Shown here: piece by piece, positions 6,407 to 13,372 of the stretch | How positions within the stretch are numbered: position 1 is the stretch's first letter | Layout: each line of letters begins with the position of its first letter | Virus record (IMG/VR): IMGVR_UViG_3300042544_003310 | Location: 124,001-188,000 of that record | Source of the DNA: a virus | Reading direction: 5' to 3' (one strand) | Length of the DNA stretch: 64,000 nt | Translations under genes and position numbers: made by a program | Notes under the pieces: generated by a model | Databases searched by the model: none | What the model was told of the DNA's origin: nothing | Seen by the model: the letters and a program-made list of their open reading frames with translations, nothing else

Positions 6407-7618
6407 ATGAGCAAGTTCAGTTGCCCTGTGGTGCGTGTGGCCGCAGTCGAAGAACATCCGAATGCGGATCGCCTTTCTCTTGTGCGCCTTGAAGGCCTCG
6501 GTTATCTCTGCATCGCAAACAAACTAGAGGATGGTAGCCCGCGCTACAAGCCCGGTGACTGGGTCGTATACATTCCCTCAGCCTCGGTGCTGCCTGAATG
6601 GCTGCTCAAGGACATGGGATTTTGGAACGAAGACGCTGGTAAGGGTGTGCTGGCAGGCAGTGATGGCAACCGTGTGAAGCCACTCAAGCTGCGTGGTATT
6701 TTCAGCGAAGGTGTGCTGTATGGGCTCATTGCATATGGTGATGACGATTGCCTTTCTGCTGATTTTGGGTCGGCGACGGATGTACATGTAGTAGGCAAAG
6801 ACAGTCTTGAATATCCAGTCAAGCTAGGCGAGGATGCTGCTGCAATCTTGGGCATCACCAGGTGGGAGCCGCCCATTCCCGCTGCGATGTCTGGTGAAGT
6901 TGCCAGTGTTGCTGAGGCTGCTCTTACCTACGATTTTCAGCGTTGGGAGAGCGTGCCTGACATCTTCGAACCTGGTGAGGTGGTGGTGGCCCAAGAAAAA
7001 ATTCATGGATCTTGTACCATCATCCAGTACTTCCCAGGCATGGACCATCCCGAGATGTTCCCCGACCATGCAGGCTACCGCAGCATCACTGTCAGCAGCA
7101 AGGGACTAGGCGGTCAGGGTTTGGTGTTCAAGAACAACGAAGCCAACGCCAACAACCTCTATGTGCGGGCACTTGGCACACTGCTAGCCGACCATGACCT
7201 CGCCGGGCTCCTCCACAGGATGAGCAAGGTGGACGGCGGTGCTCATCCGGTGGCTATCCTGGGAGAAGTTTTCGGCAAGGGCGTGCAGGACCTCGACTAC
7301 GGCACCACTAAGCCCACGTTCCGGGTGTTCGACATGCGGATCGGGCGGGAGTGGCTAAGTCCCGATGCCGTGGCCTACTGGGCAAAGGACCTGCCCTGTG
7401 TACCTACCCTCTACACTGGCCCCTTTGACCAAACTGCCATTGAGGCTGTGAGAGACGGTGTCACAACGGTGGGTGGCACCAATGTGCGGGAAGGTGTGGT
7501 GGTGCGCAGCCTGGTTCCCACCGAGCATCCCCTGCACGGTAGGAAAATCTGCAAATTCATCTCTCCGGCGTATCTGCTCCGCCGAGTGAAGAACGGCGAG
7601 GCAACGGAGTTCAACTGA
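6407..7618 (+). CDS. RNA ligase of the DraRnl (Rnl5) type
   Basis: A 403-residue ATP-dependent RNA ligase that seals breaks in RNA, likely tRNA or other duplex RNA. The N-terminal about 150 residues look like an OB-fold domain (VVRVAAVEEHPNADRLSLVR, as in tRNA-binding EMAP-like OB folds), as in the Deinococcus enzyme. The nucleotidyltransferase domain follows: motif I EKIHGS with the AMP-accepting Lys198, LGEVFG (motif III-like, about 273-278), motif IV REGVVVR (361-367) and motif V KICKF (380-384). All key residues appear intact. It has its own early promoter. A diverged copy of its last 31 codons lies 400 bp downstream (8027-8122). Confidence 0.85.
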   Translation: MSKFSCPVVRVAAVEEHPNADRLSLVRLEGLGYLCIANKLEDGSPRYKPGDWVVYIPSASVLPEWLLKDMGFWNEDAGKGVLAGSDGNRVKPLKLRGIFSEGVLYGLIAYGDDDCLSADFGSATDVHVVGKDSLEYPVKLGEDAAAILGITRWEPPIPAAMSGEVASVAEAALTYDFQRWESVPDIFEPGEVVVAQEKIHGSCTIIQYFPGMDHPEMFPDHAGYRSITVSSKGLGGQGLVFKNNEANANNLYVRALGTLLADHDLAGLLHRMSKVDGGAHPVAILGEVFGKGVQDLDYGTTKPTFRVFDMRIGREWLSPDAVAYWAKDLPCVPTLYTGPFDQTAIEAVRDGVTTVGGTNVREGVVVRSLVPTEHPLHGRKICKFISPAYLLRRVKNGEATEFN

Positions 7619-7700
7619 TGCGCTACGATCTACTGGAGGTCTACTGCTGCCTATGCCCAAGTCCCTAGACATATTGATCCCAGAAACAGAAACTTTCTGG

Positions 7701-7728
7701 TTGACAATGTCCGGAACTGTGCTAATAT
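7701..7728 (+). promoter_or_regulatory. Early promoter
   Basis: TTGACA (7701-7706), 16 bp, extended -10 TGCTAATAT (TAATAT 7723-7728). Drives the gene at 7756. Confidence 0.7.
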
Positions 7729-7755
7729 GACGTATAATACATAAAGGACTAACAA

Positions 7756-8028
7756 ATGAGCGATCTCCCCAAGCCTATGTTTGCTAACGTTGGCCGCGCG
7801 TATGTGGCTGCTGCCGCGTTGGGTCTAGACACTAGCAATCTCAGTCGTGATCGTGCTGATACTGTGCTCCGCGCGCTGGTCAAAATGCCTGGTTGGCTGG
7901 AACAAAACCTGGATGTGTATCAGATGTGGATGGCTGATGTTGACCCCTGGCATTGCTTCATCCGTGACCTGAGCGCGTACACCAAGCAAGTGCGGGCTCA
8001 CACGAAAGCTACCACGCGGGCCAAGTGA
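7756..8028 (+). CDS. Hypothetical protein (90 aa)
   Basis: Mostly helical (ANVGRAYVAAAALGLDTSNL; ADTVLRALVKMPGWLEQNL), with a Trp-rich stretch MWMADVDPWHCF and a basic C-terminus. No family recognised. Preceded by a clear ribosome site (AAAGGAC). Its stop overlaps the 5' end of the RNA-ligase tail remnant, so this gene probably arrived in, or survived, the recombination that left the remnant. Confidence 0.6.
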   Translation: MSDLPKPMFANVGRAYVAAAALGLDTSNLSRDRADTVLRALVKMPGWLEQNLDVYQMWMADVDPWHCFIRDLSAYTKQVRAHTKATTRAK

Positions 8029-8122
8029 GTATCGACTGCATAGCAGGAAAATCTGCAAGTTCCTCTCTCCGTCATATCTTCTCCGACGGGTGAAGAACGG
8101 TGAAACAACAGAGTTCAACTGA
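8027..8122 (+). pseudogene. Remnant of a second DraRnl-type RNA ligase (C-terminal 31 codons)
   Basis: Reads E-Y-R-L-H-S-R-K-I-C-K-F-L-S-P-S-Y-L-L-R and on to RVKNGETTEFN then stop. The same gene end at about 7526-7618 reads RKICKFISPAYLLRR and RVKNGEATEFN. It includes motif V but no start and no catalytic domain. Many differences are synonymous or conservative, so the copy diverged as a working gene before being truncated. It is most likely a scar of recombination with a related phage. Confidence 0.85.
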
Positions 8123-8134
8123 GTCGGGGCCACG

Positions 8135-8413
8135 ATGACCGAAAACTATATTCTCTTGAAATGGGGCACACTCAAGGGCTATCGGGTAGCTGACAACCCT
8201 GTGGCGCAAGGTTTGATTAAACAGTACATGGAGTTGGGTGCCAGCGCCATGCACCAACAGGACACTCCCGAACAAAAACAAATCATATGCGAACTGCTGC
8301 CTGCTCTGGCGTGCCCGCGCCGTGCCTTCCCCAACCCATACGACCCCACAGGGCTGCTGCACTGGATCGCAACCCAGGAGCCGGTCATTCTCGGACGCGA
8401 CCCCGCTGGCTAG
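8135..8413 (+). CDS. Hypothetical protein, C-terminus possibly fused to inserted DNA
   Basis: 92 residues. The first about 60 (MTENYILLKWGTLKGYRVAD, helical EQKQIICELLPALA) look phage-like in base use. The end (PRRAFPNPYDPTGLLHWIATQEPVILGRDPAG) becomes GC-rich, and its stop at 8413 lies at the edge of the GC-rich galE insert. The original C-terminus may have been replaced. No function is recognised. Confidence 0.5.
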   Translation: MTENYILLKWGTLKGYRVADNPVAQGLIKQYMELGASAMHQQDTPEQKQIICELLPALACPRRAFPNPYDPTGLLHWIATQEPVILGRDPAG

Positions 8414-8439
8414 CCGGCTGGCCATTTCAGGATGCCGCC

Positions 8440-9429
8440 ATGTCACGCCGCTTTCTCGTTACCGGAGGTGCCGGCTTCGTCGGCAGCCATCTCGTCGCCG
8501 CCCTGCTGGACCAAGGCGCGGAGGTGGTGGTGTTCGACAACCTGCGCACCGGCCATCGCGAAGCCGTGCTCCCCGGCGCCACGCTGGTCACCGGCGCGCT
8601 GGAGGACCCCGATGCGATCGCGTCCGTGCTGGCGCAGGGGCCGTGGCATGCGGTGTTCCACTTCGCCGCGCTGTCGCTGGTGGGCGATTCCATGCGCGAC
8701 CCGATCGGCTATCTCTCGGCCAATGTCGGCAACGGCCTGCGCCTGTTGGAGGCCTGCGTGAAGCACGGCGTGCCCCGCTTCGTGTTCTCCTCCACCGCCG
8801 CCCTGTTCGGCACGCCAGACCGCATGCCGATCGACGAGGAAACCGCGATCGACCCCGGCTCACCCTACGGCGAAAGCAAATGGATGATGGAGCGCGCGCT
8901 GGGCTGGGCCGAACGCATCCACGGCATGCGCTCCGCCTGCCTGCGCTACTTCAACGCCGCCGGCGCCGACCCGCAGGGCCGCCTGGGCGAGGACCACACG
9001 CCGGAAACCCATCTGATCCCGTTGGCCATCGACGCCATGCTCGGCCGTCGCGCCGAACTCGCCGTGTTTGGCACCGATTACGACACGCCGGACGGCACCT
9101 GCATCCGCGACTACATCCATGTCACCGACCTCGCCGCCGCCCACCTCGCGGCGCTGGAGCGGCTGGACCACGCCAGCGTCACCTACAACCTCGGCACCGC
9201 CGCCGGGCATTCGGTGCTGGAGGTGATCCAGAGCGTGGAGCGCGTCAGCCGCCGCCCGGTGCCGCACCGCTTCGCCCCACGCCGCCCTGGCGACCCCGCC
9301 CGCCTTGTTGCCAGCCCGGCGCGGATCATGCGCGAAACCGGCTGGCAGCCGCGCCTCGCAGCACTGGATGACATCGTCGCCACCGCCCTGGCCTGGCGCG
9401 AAGCCCATCCGCGCGGCTACGGCGGATGA
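8440..9429 (+). CDS. galE: UDP-glucose 4-epimerase (extended SDR)
   Basis: 329 residues, the usual GalE length. The NAD-binding motif G-x-x-G-x-x-G is at residues 9-15 (TGGAGFVGSH), the catalytic Ser/Thr at FSST (116-119) and Y143-x-x-x-K147 in SPYGESK. D-Y-I-H-V-x-D-L and Y-N-L-G-T motifs are present. It interconverts UDP-glucose and UDP-galactose for surface polysaccharide. The codon use is that of a high-GC bacterium, so the gene is a recent import. Start MSRRFLVTGG at 8440 is preferred; the longer frame upstream enters phage DNA. The phage could use it to alter host LPS or receptor sugars. Confidence 0.93.
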   Translation: MSRRFLVTGGAGFVGSHLVAALLDQGAEVVVFDNLRTGHREAVLPGATLVTGALEDPDAIASVLAQGPWHAVFHFAALSLVGDSMRDPIGYLSANVGNGLRLLEACVKHGVPRFVFSSTAALFGTPDRMPIDEETAIDPGSPYGESKWMMERALGWAERIHGMRSACLRYFNAAGADPQGRLGEDHTPETHLIPLAIDAMLGRRAELAVFGTDYDTPDGTCIRDYIHVTDLAAAHLAALERLDHASVTYNLGTAAGHSVLEVIQSVERVSRRPVPHRFAPRRPGDPARLVASPARIMRETGWQPRLAALDDIVATALAWREAHPRGYGG

Positions 9430-9533
9430 GTTACCGCATCCCGGCGCATCGGCCTGTGCGTGTTCTCAGAAGTGCATTTTTCACCTACTTATGTCCTCAT
9501 CCGCCCAGCCGCCGCAGCGAGGACCGCCACGCC

Positions 9534-9581
9534 ATGAGCCAGCCTGCCGCGACCACGGTCGCCAAGAACCTGGGCGCATGA
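9534..9581 (+). pseudogene. Possible truncated start of a second bacterial gene
   Basis: A 15-codon frame MSQPAATTVAKNLGA then TGA, with GAGGACCGCCACGCC before it, at the right end of the GC-rich insert. It reads like the first codons of the gene that followed galE in the donor chromosome, cut off where phage sequence resumes. Too short to identify. Confidence 0.4.
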
Positions 9582-9719
9582 CGCTGGAAGTCCTGCATGG
9601 AGTTTCCCAACCAAGAAACTTATCTGCAATGTTTGCTCACATGGAGTTGACGGCATCTGTGAGTCTGTTGCGTGTGATACAATGTACCAACACCCTCTCT
9701 ATGGACGGAGATAAAAAGG

Positions 9720-9747
9720 TTGACACAGTCTGTCTGTGCTGTATATT
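9720..9747 (+). promoter_or_regulatory. Early promoter for PTH2 gene
   Basis: TTGACA (9720-9725), 16 bp, TATATT (9742-9747). The 9582-9719 stretch upstream is phage-like and without a convincing gene. Confidence 0.65.
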
Positions 9748-9771
9748 GAAGCTACACAAGGAGAACAACAA

Positions 9772-10254
9772 ATGGAAGCCACGCCTGATCTAGCTGTCTA
9801 CGTGCTGGCCCGAACTGATCTGCCCAGTATGAACCCAGGAAAGCTGGCTGCACAAGTACATCATGCTGGAACCCAGATGATGAGCCTATTTGCAGATCAT
9901 CCACTAGTTCAACAGTATGTTGCCGACGGTGTCTCACAAGGTGCCTACTACTTCAACACCACAATTGTGCTGGGTGCCACAATGGACCAGCTTCATGGTC
10001 TGAGATGCACTTATGGTTGGGAATACCACCTCACTGTCAAGGGGTCAGTCGTCGACCCCAGCTACCCATTTTTTGTGGAAAATCAAGAGGTAGCTGATCT
10101 TGTTGCAGCTAATGGCAAGGCAGCTGTCATCAAAACCATGGATGATGGGCGTGTGCTGATGACTCGCCAAGAGACCACTTGCATTTGGTGCCTTGTGGAT
10201 CGCAACAAGCCCGAAGTTTCAGACATTCTAGGCCATCTCAAACTCTATCCCTAA
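9772..10254 (+). CDS. Peptidyl-tRNA hydrolase, PTH2 family
   Basis: 160 residues. The N-terminal VLARTDLPSMNPGKLAAQVH followed by HAG matches the PTH2 signature (V-x-R-x-D-L-x-M-x-x-G-K-x-A-A-Q-x-x-H-A), with the catalytic Lys, Gln and Asp region kept. PTH2 enzymes release peptides from peptidyl-tRNA. They are typical of archaea and eukaryotes, and the bacterial housekeeping enzyme is the unrelated Pth. The phage copy may rescue tRNAs stalled by host defence or fast translation. Preceded by AAGGAG. A 42-residue membrane peptide and an SPFH protein follow directly. Confidence 0.8.
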   Translation: MEATPDLAVYVLARTDLPSMNPGKLAAQVHHAGTQMMSLFADHPLVQQYVADGVSQGAYYFNTTIVLGATMDQLHGLRCTYGWEYHLTVKGSVVDPSYPFFVENQEVADLVAANGKAAVIKTMDDGRVLMTRQETTCIWCLVDRNKPEVSDILGHLKLYP

Positions 10255-10272
10255 CAACAAAGGACACTGCCT

Positions 10273-10401
10273 GTGCTATTGCTGATTGAACTCATCGGTG
10301 CTCTGGTGCTCATTGGCGTATGTGCCTATGGTGCCAGCAAACTGATCGAAAGTTTCTACGATCGCAACCGAACCCCTCCCGACCGCAAGGACCCCAACTG
10401 A
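10273..10401 (+). CDS. 42-residue single-pass membrane peptide
   Basis: GTG start with AAAGGA upstream (10258-10263). The sequence is one transmembrane helix (LLLIELIGALVLIGVCAYGA) followed by a short basic/polar tail (NRTPPDRKDPN). It ends 2 bases before the SPFH gene. The tight linkage suggests a membrane partner of the SPFH protein. This is inference from position only. Confidence 0.6.
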   Translation: MLLLIELIGALVLIGVCAYGASKLIESFYDRNRTPPDRKDPN

Positions 10402-10402
10402 T

Positions 10403-11323
10403 ATGTGGAATCAACCTCCGCGTGACTCCAATCCTCGAATCAACCCTCTACAGGAGACTCCCCGAGTGAACGCTCGATTCATCGCTACCATGGTAGGTGG
10501 CGCAATGGCTGCTCTGCTGGCACTCACAGTGATCCTCGGCAGCTGGTACACAGTTGATGAGCGTCAGCGCGGTGTGCTGCTCCGCAACGGCAAGCTGGTG
10601 AGCGTGGTGCAGCCAGGGCTGGGATTCAAAATCCCCTTCATCGACAATGTGGTGCTCATGAGCACCGAGACCGTCCTGCTGCGACTGGACAAGGAAGCGG
10701 TCTACAGCCGAGACCAGCAACCTGCAACTATCACCTTCTCGGTGAGCTGGCGTGTGAGCGAAGACAATGTGGACGATGTCTACAAGGAGTTTGGCGGGCT
10801 CCGAGGAGTTCAAGACCGTGTGATCCTGCCGGGTGTGCGTGACGAGCTCAAGAACGTAATGGGTCGCTACAACGCAGTCACAGCGATTCAGGATCGCACC
10901 CGACTGGGCACAGATGTCAAGGCGGCCATTGTGGCCAACATCAAAGGGCCGTTTGTGATCGAGAATCTGGCTATTGAAAACATTGATTTCAGTGACGCTT
11001 ACGAAAAATCCATCGAACAGCGAATGCTCGCGGAGGTGGCTGTTGAAAGAGATCGACAGGATGCGATCCGAGAGAAGGTGCAGGCTGAAATTGTTGTAAC
11101 CAAAGCGCAGGCCGAAGCTGATGCAGTCAAGGCACGAGCTGGAGCTGAAGCTGAAGCTATCCAACTGCGCGGCGAAGCTGAAGCCAAGGCCATCCGGGCC
11201 CGAGGCGATGCACTTCGCGCGAACGCAGAGCTAGTCACACTTACGGCTGCAGAGCGATGGGACGGTAAGCTCCCTACCACTATGGTCCCAGGTGCAGCAC
11301 TGCCCTTTGTGCATGTGAAGTAA
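10403..11323 (+). CDS. SPFH / band-7 (prohibitin-like) membrane protein
   Basis: 306 residues. A transmembrane helix at about 25-47 is followed by the SPFH core (VDERQRGVLLRNGKLVSVVQ, PGLGFKIPFIDNV), the prohibitin-like VRDELKNVMGRYNA segment and a long Ala/Glu-rich coiled coil (about 215-275, QAEADAVKARAGAEAEAIQL) that drives ring assembly. SPFH proteins form large membrane rings that regulate proteases or organise lipids. Phage homologues are known but their role is unclear; membrane protection or control of host FtsH are possibilities. ATG 10466 is an alternative start. Confidence 0.85.
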   Translation: MWNQPPRDSNPRINPLQETPRVNARFIATMVGGAMAALLALTVILGSWYTVDERQRGVLLRNGKLVSVVQPGLGFKIPFIDNVVLMSTETVLLRLDKEAVYSRDQQPATITFSVSWRVSEDNVDDVYKEFGGLRGVQDRVILPGVRDELKNVMGRYNAVTAIQDRTRLGTDVKAAIVANIKGPFVIENLAIENIDFSDAYEKSIEQRMLAEVAVERDRQDAIREKVQAEIVVTKAQAEADAVKARAGAEAEAIQLRGEAEAKAIRARGDALRANAELVTLTAAERWDGKLPTTMVPGAALPFVHVK

Positions 11324-11329
11324 TCAAAC

Positions 11330-11357
11330 AGAAAGGTGGGTGAAAGCTCACCTTTCT
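11330..11357 (+). terminator. Intrinsic terminator-like hairpin
   Basis: 9-bp perfect inverted repeat AGAAAGGTG / CACCTTTCT with a 10-base loop, after the SPFH stop. The T-tract is poor (TCTCCTT). The next TTGACA starts three bases later. Confidence 0.6.
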
Positions 11358-11359
11358 CC

Positions 11360-11387
11360 TTGACAAAAGTGTCAAACCCGCTAAATT
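11360..11387 (+). promoter_or_regulatory. Early promoter
   Basis: TTGACA (11360-11365), 16 bp, TAAATT (11382-11387). Drives the SHOCT-like gene and two overlapping genes. Confidence 0.65.
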
Positions 11388-11421
11388 ACAGATGTTGATA
11401 AACCAAGTGAGCTATCCACAC

Positions 11422-11577
11422 ATGACCGAAGATCAGATTGAGCGTACCGTGGAACGTGCAACAGATCGCCTGGACGAGCGTTATATGCGAGGGGAGATCA
11501 GCCGGGCACGCTATGCTGATGAAGCTGACAAGCTGAGTACATGGGCTGAACGCGAGTATCGCAGGGCGCGTCGGTGA
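11422..11577 (+). CDS. SHOCT-like small protein (51 aa)
   Basis: MTEDQIERTVERATDRLDER then YMRGEISRARYADEADKL. The L-x-x-R-Y-x-x-G-E-I-S-x-x-x-Y segment is the SHOCT motif, a short C-terminal oligomerisation-type domain common in membrane and phage proteins. Here it is nearly the whole protein. ATG 11392 lies too close to the -10 to be likely. Coupled to the next gene by a GTGA overlap. Confidence 0.6.
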   Translation: MTEDQIERTVERATDRLDERYMRGEISRARYADEADKLSTWAEREYRRARR

Positions 11578-11915
11578 AATTGGGACAACACCTACACCAA
11601 CGCCAAATGCTGTTGGATCAAGAGCTGTTGAGAACCACGTTGTTGGCAGTGCAACGTGAGCGAGAACGTGTGCATGACCAGCACTATGATCTGGAACGCT
11701 TTAAAAGCCAGATCATCAGTTGTGTTTTGGAAAATCGGCCCATGCTCATGTTTACTCCTGGAAATAACTGGACTGACCCTCAAAATCCTGAACACCCTCC
11801 ACGTTTTGTGTGCCATCGAGACCACAAGTTATGGCAAGAGTTCCTAGTTTGGTTGGAAAGTGAACACATGGAAATCCAATACCATGGATGGAATTTCACT
11901 GTGATAGCCAAGTGA
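11574..11915 (+). CDS. Hypothetical protein (113 aa)
   Basis: GTG start overlapping the previous stop. The N-terminal half is a basic coiled coil (RQMLLDQELLRTTLLAVQRE). The C-terminal half is Trp/His-rich with PRFVCHRDHKLWQEFLVWLE and ends in a strand HGWNFTVIAK. It has no LTW signature although it sits next to a family member. Coupled by GTGA overlap to the gene at 11912. Confidence 0.6.
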   Translation: MKLGQHLHQRQMLLDQELLRTTLLAVQRERERVHDQHYDLERFKSQIISCVLENRPMLMFTPGNNWTDPQNPEHPPRFVCHRDHKLWQEFLVWLESEHMEIQYHGWNFTVIAK

Positions 11916-12196
11916 CAGAAGACAGAGTCTTCCACAATGCGCTGCTTTTGTTTCCCAAAGATCTTTTCTGCTGCTCTGTTACACTTGGCGAGGAATACTA
12001 CCGCCAACAATACGAAATCTTGGATTGGCTACGCCAACAAGGACCTGGTGACACTGGAATTGGTGATCCACCACAAGGTGAGTGCGTTTGGGCATATACA
12101 CAGCTTTTTGGATACCAGTATATCGCTTTCCCCACTAGGGAACTGGTGACGCATTTTCAGCTGGTTTGGCAAAACAACACAGGACATAGTGGTTGA
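11912..12196 (+). CDS. LTW-family small protein, copy 6
   Basis: 94 residues from a GTG that overlaps the previous stop (ATG 11888 is a longer option). It has the helix ILDWLRQQG in place of the WC...G segment and the C-terminal signature YIAFPTRELVTHFQLVWQ. It is more diverged than the tandem copies; the signature and size place it in the family. A promoter for the HNH gene overlaps its 3' end. Confidence 0.6.
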   Translation: MTEDRVFHNALLLFPKDLFCCSVTLGEEYYRQQYEILDWLRQQGPGDTGIGDPPQGECVWAYTQLFGYQYIAFPTRELVTHFQLVWQNNTGHSG

Positions 12197-12221
12197 CACG
12201 GATGTGCAGACTCTGTATGTT
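12193..12221 (+). promoter_or_regulatory. Early promoter for HNH gene
   Basis: TTGACA (12193-12198), 17 bp, extended -10 TGTATGTT (TATGTT 12216-12221). Overlaps the stop of the preceding gene. Confidence 0.65.
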
Positions 12222-12245
12222 GTGGGTGTTGCAAAGGAGACGGAT

Positions 12246-12971
12246 ATGCGAATTGATGTGCCCAGCATCGTAAATGATCCCCAGATGAGAACCTTGCCCT
12301 ATTGGCTGGAGGTATATCCCAATCAGGATCAAGCTCGCCGGGCTCGAGCACTGGCTCGCAAGGCGTATGATCGCACACGGCTAGCTGAGGTGCAGCGTTG
12401 GCGCTGCTGCTGGTGTCACTGCGAGATGCGTGGCGAACAAGGCTTCAAGAACAGTGCCACCATTGAGCACATCACTCCTCGCAGTTGTGGTGGCACTGAC
12501 CACATCACCAACTTGGCTGTGGCGTGTGGCCGATGCAACAACCGTCGAGGCAACACGCCCTGGGAAGATTTCCTGCAGGCTATGGAAATGAGTCGGCCCG
12601 CGCCTGAGACTGGCAGCTTTCGCTCACTGGCTTTTGAACGTAAGATGCGCCGAGAGGCTGCTGAGCAGAACAAGCGCATCAAGCAGTTGACTCATTTGGT
12701 GCGCAACCACGAGGTGCAAGCCACTGCTACTCAAACGCGACGCGAACAGTGCAAGTCACTGGAAGCCCAATACTCAGACATGCTGCCAGGATTGCAGCTG
12801 GCTGGTTTCCAACGAGCCAAGAGGATGCGTCGCGAAGTTGACCGTCAACTGGCACTGCAAGCCCTCTCACAAAAGGTCAGCAACCCTTTTGAAGTGGACA
12901 GTCGGCCCTGGCGCATCTACGAGCGTATGCGTAACAAGCAGAGTGTTGACACACTGCAAGCAGCCGCTTAA
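12246..12971 (+). CDS. HNH endonuclease
   Basis: 241 residues. A zinc-binding HNH domain at about residues 50-103: WRCCWCHCEM, then IEHITPRSCGG (catalytic His in EHI), then NLAVACGRCNNRRGN. A long basic helical tail follows (RREAAEQNKRIKQLTHLVRN). This form is common among phage free-standing HNH nucleases, which may be homing enzymes or act on host or competitor DNA. AAGGAG directly before the ATG fixes the start. No intron is visible nearby. Confidence 0.85.
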   Translation: MRIDVPSIVNDPQMRTLPYWLEVYPNQDQARRARALARKAYDRTRLAEVQRWRCCWCHCEMRGEQGFKNSATIEHITPRSCGGTDHITNLAVACGRCNNRRGNTPWEDFLQAMEMSRPAPETGSFRSLAFERKMRREAAEQNKRIKQLTHLVRNHEVQATATQTRREQCKSLEAQYSDMLPGLQLAGFQRAKRMRREVDRQLALQALSQKVSNPFEVDSRPWRIYERMRNKQSVDTLQAAA

Positions 12972-12979
12972 ATAAGGTT

Positions 12980-13273
12980 ATGAAAAGGTTCCTTGTTGCA
13001 TTCATGTTGCTGTCCTCCAGTCCCTGTTGGGCGCAAGGATACCACTACCGCCCCTATGGCTATACTCCTGCGCCTCACTACCGCCACCATCACCATAACC
13101 ACGGTGGCGGAAACTGGGTAGCCCCTCTTGTAGGGGGCATTGTTGGCGGTGCAGTGTTGGGCGCTATCATTGCACCAAACATCTATGCTCCTGCACCAGA
13201 GCCCATTTGCACTGATAGGCTAGTGGGATATGATGTTTATGGTCGTGCCGTTGTGGAACGTTTTTGTAGGTAA
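12980..13273 (+). CDS. Secreted His-rich, glycine-zipper protein (97 aa)
   Basis: N-terminal signal peptide (MKRFLVAFMLLSSSPCWAQG, likely cleaved after WAQ), then a His/Tyr-rich segment (YRHHHHNHGGGN, residues about 34-45) that could bind metal. A Gly/Ala-rich hydrophobic helix follows (PLVGGIVGGAVLGAIIAPN) of the glycine-zipper type, and a C-terminus with two Cys. Proteins of this layout are common in alphaproteobacterial envelopes, so host origin is plausible. Role in the phage is unknown; envelope modification is a guess. Confidence 0.65.
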   Translation: MKRFLVAFMLLSSSPCWAQGYHYRPYGYTPAPHYRHHHHNHGGGNWVAPLVGGIVGGAVLGAIIAPNIYAPAPEPICTDRLVGYDVYGRAVVERFCR

Positions 13274-13317
13274 AGTGTGCCTGCAGCCAGCACATCAATC
13301 ATCCGAAAACAAACCAG

Positions 13318-13345
13318 TTGACAACCTTGCAAAACCTGCTATAAC
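13318..13345 (+). promoter_or_regulatory. Early promoter
   Basis: TTGACA (13318-13323), 16 bp, extended -10 TGCTATAAC (TATAAC 13340-13345). Confidence 0.8.
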
Positions 13346-13372
13346 TCACGCAACGCAACAGAGGATACAGCA

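Larger units (their letters stand above)
8390..9590. other. GC-rich bacterial DNA insert carrying galE
   Basis: From about 8390 to about 9590 the sequence is strongly GC-rich (codon third positions almost all G or C in galE), unlike both flanks. It holds one complete galE and the start of another reading frame. No transposase, terminal repeat or target duplication is visible at either edge, so it looks like illegitimate capture of a chromosomal fragment. Edges are approximate. Confidence 0.75.

Noticed and set aside
7618-7668. 16-codon frame overlapping the RNA ligase stop
   Set aside because: Too short and without similarity or ribosome site; could be a leftover of recombination, but it is not supportable as a gene.
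8287-8439. Long in-frame extension upstream of galE
   Set aside because: The family N-terminus (TGGAGFVGSH) fits a start at 8440. The extension reads through the junction with phage DNA.
8238-9371. Long Arg/Pro-rich overlapping frames in the galE insert on both strands
   Set aside because: Typical shadow frames of very GC-rich coding DNA; they have no family features and galE is the clear coding frame.
9647-9683. TTGACG ... TACAAT upstream of the PTH2 promoter
   Set aside because: Spacing of about 25 bp is too long for a sigma70 promoter.
11574-11915. 113-aa protein as an LTW family member because of FLVWLE
   Set aside because: The F-L-V-W is internal in a helix and the acidic-A-x-x-F block and terminal position are missing.
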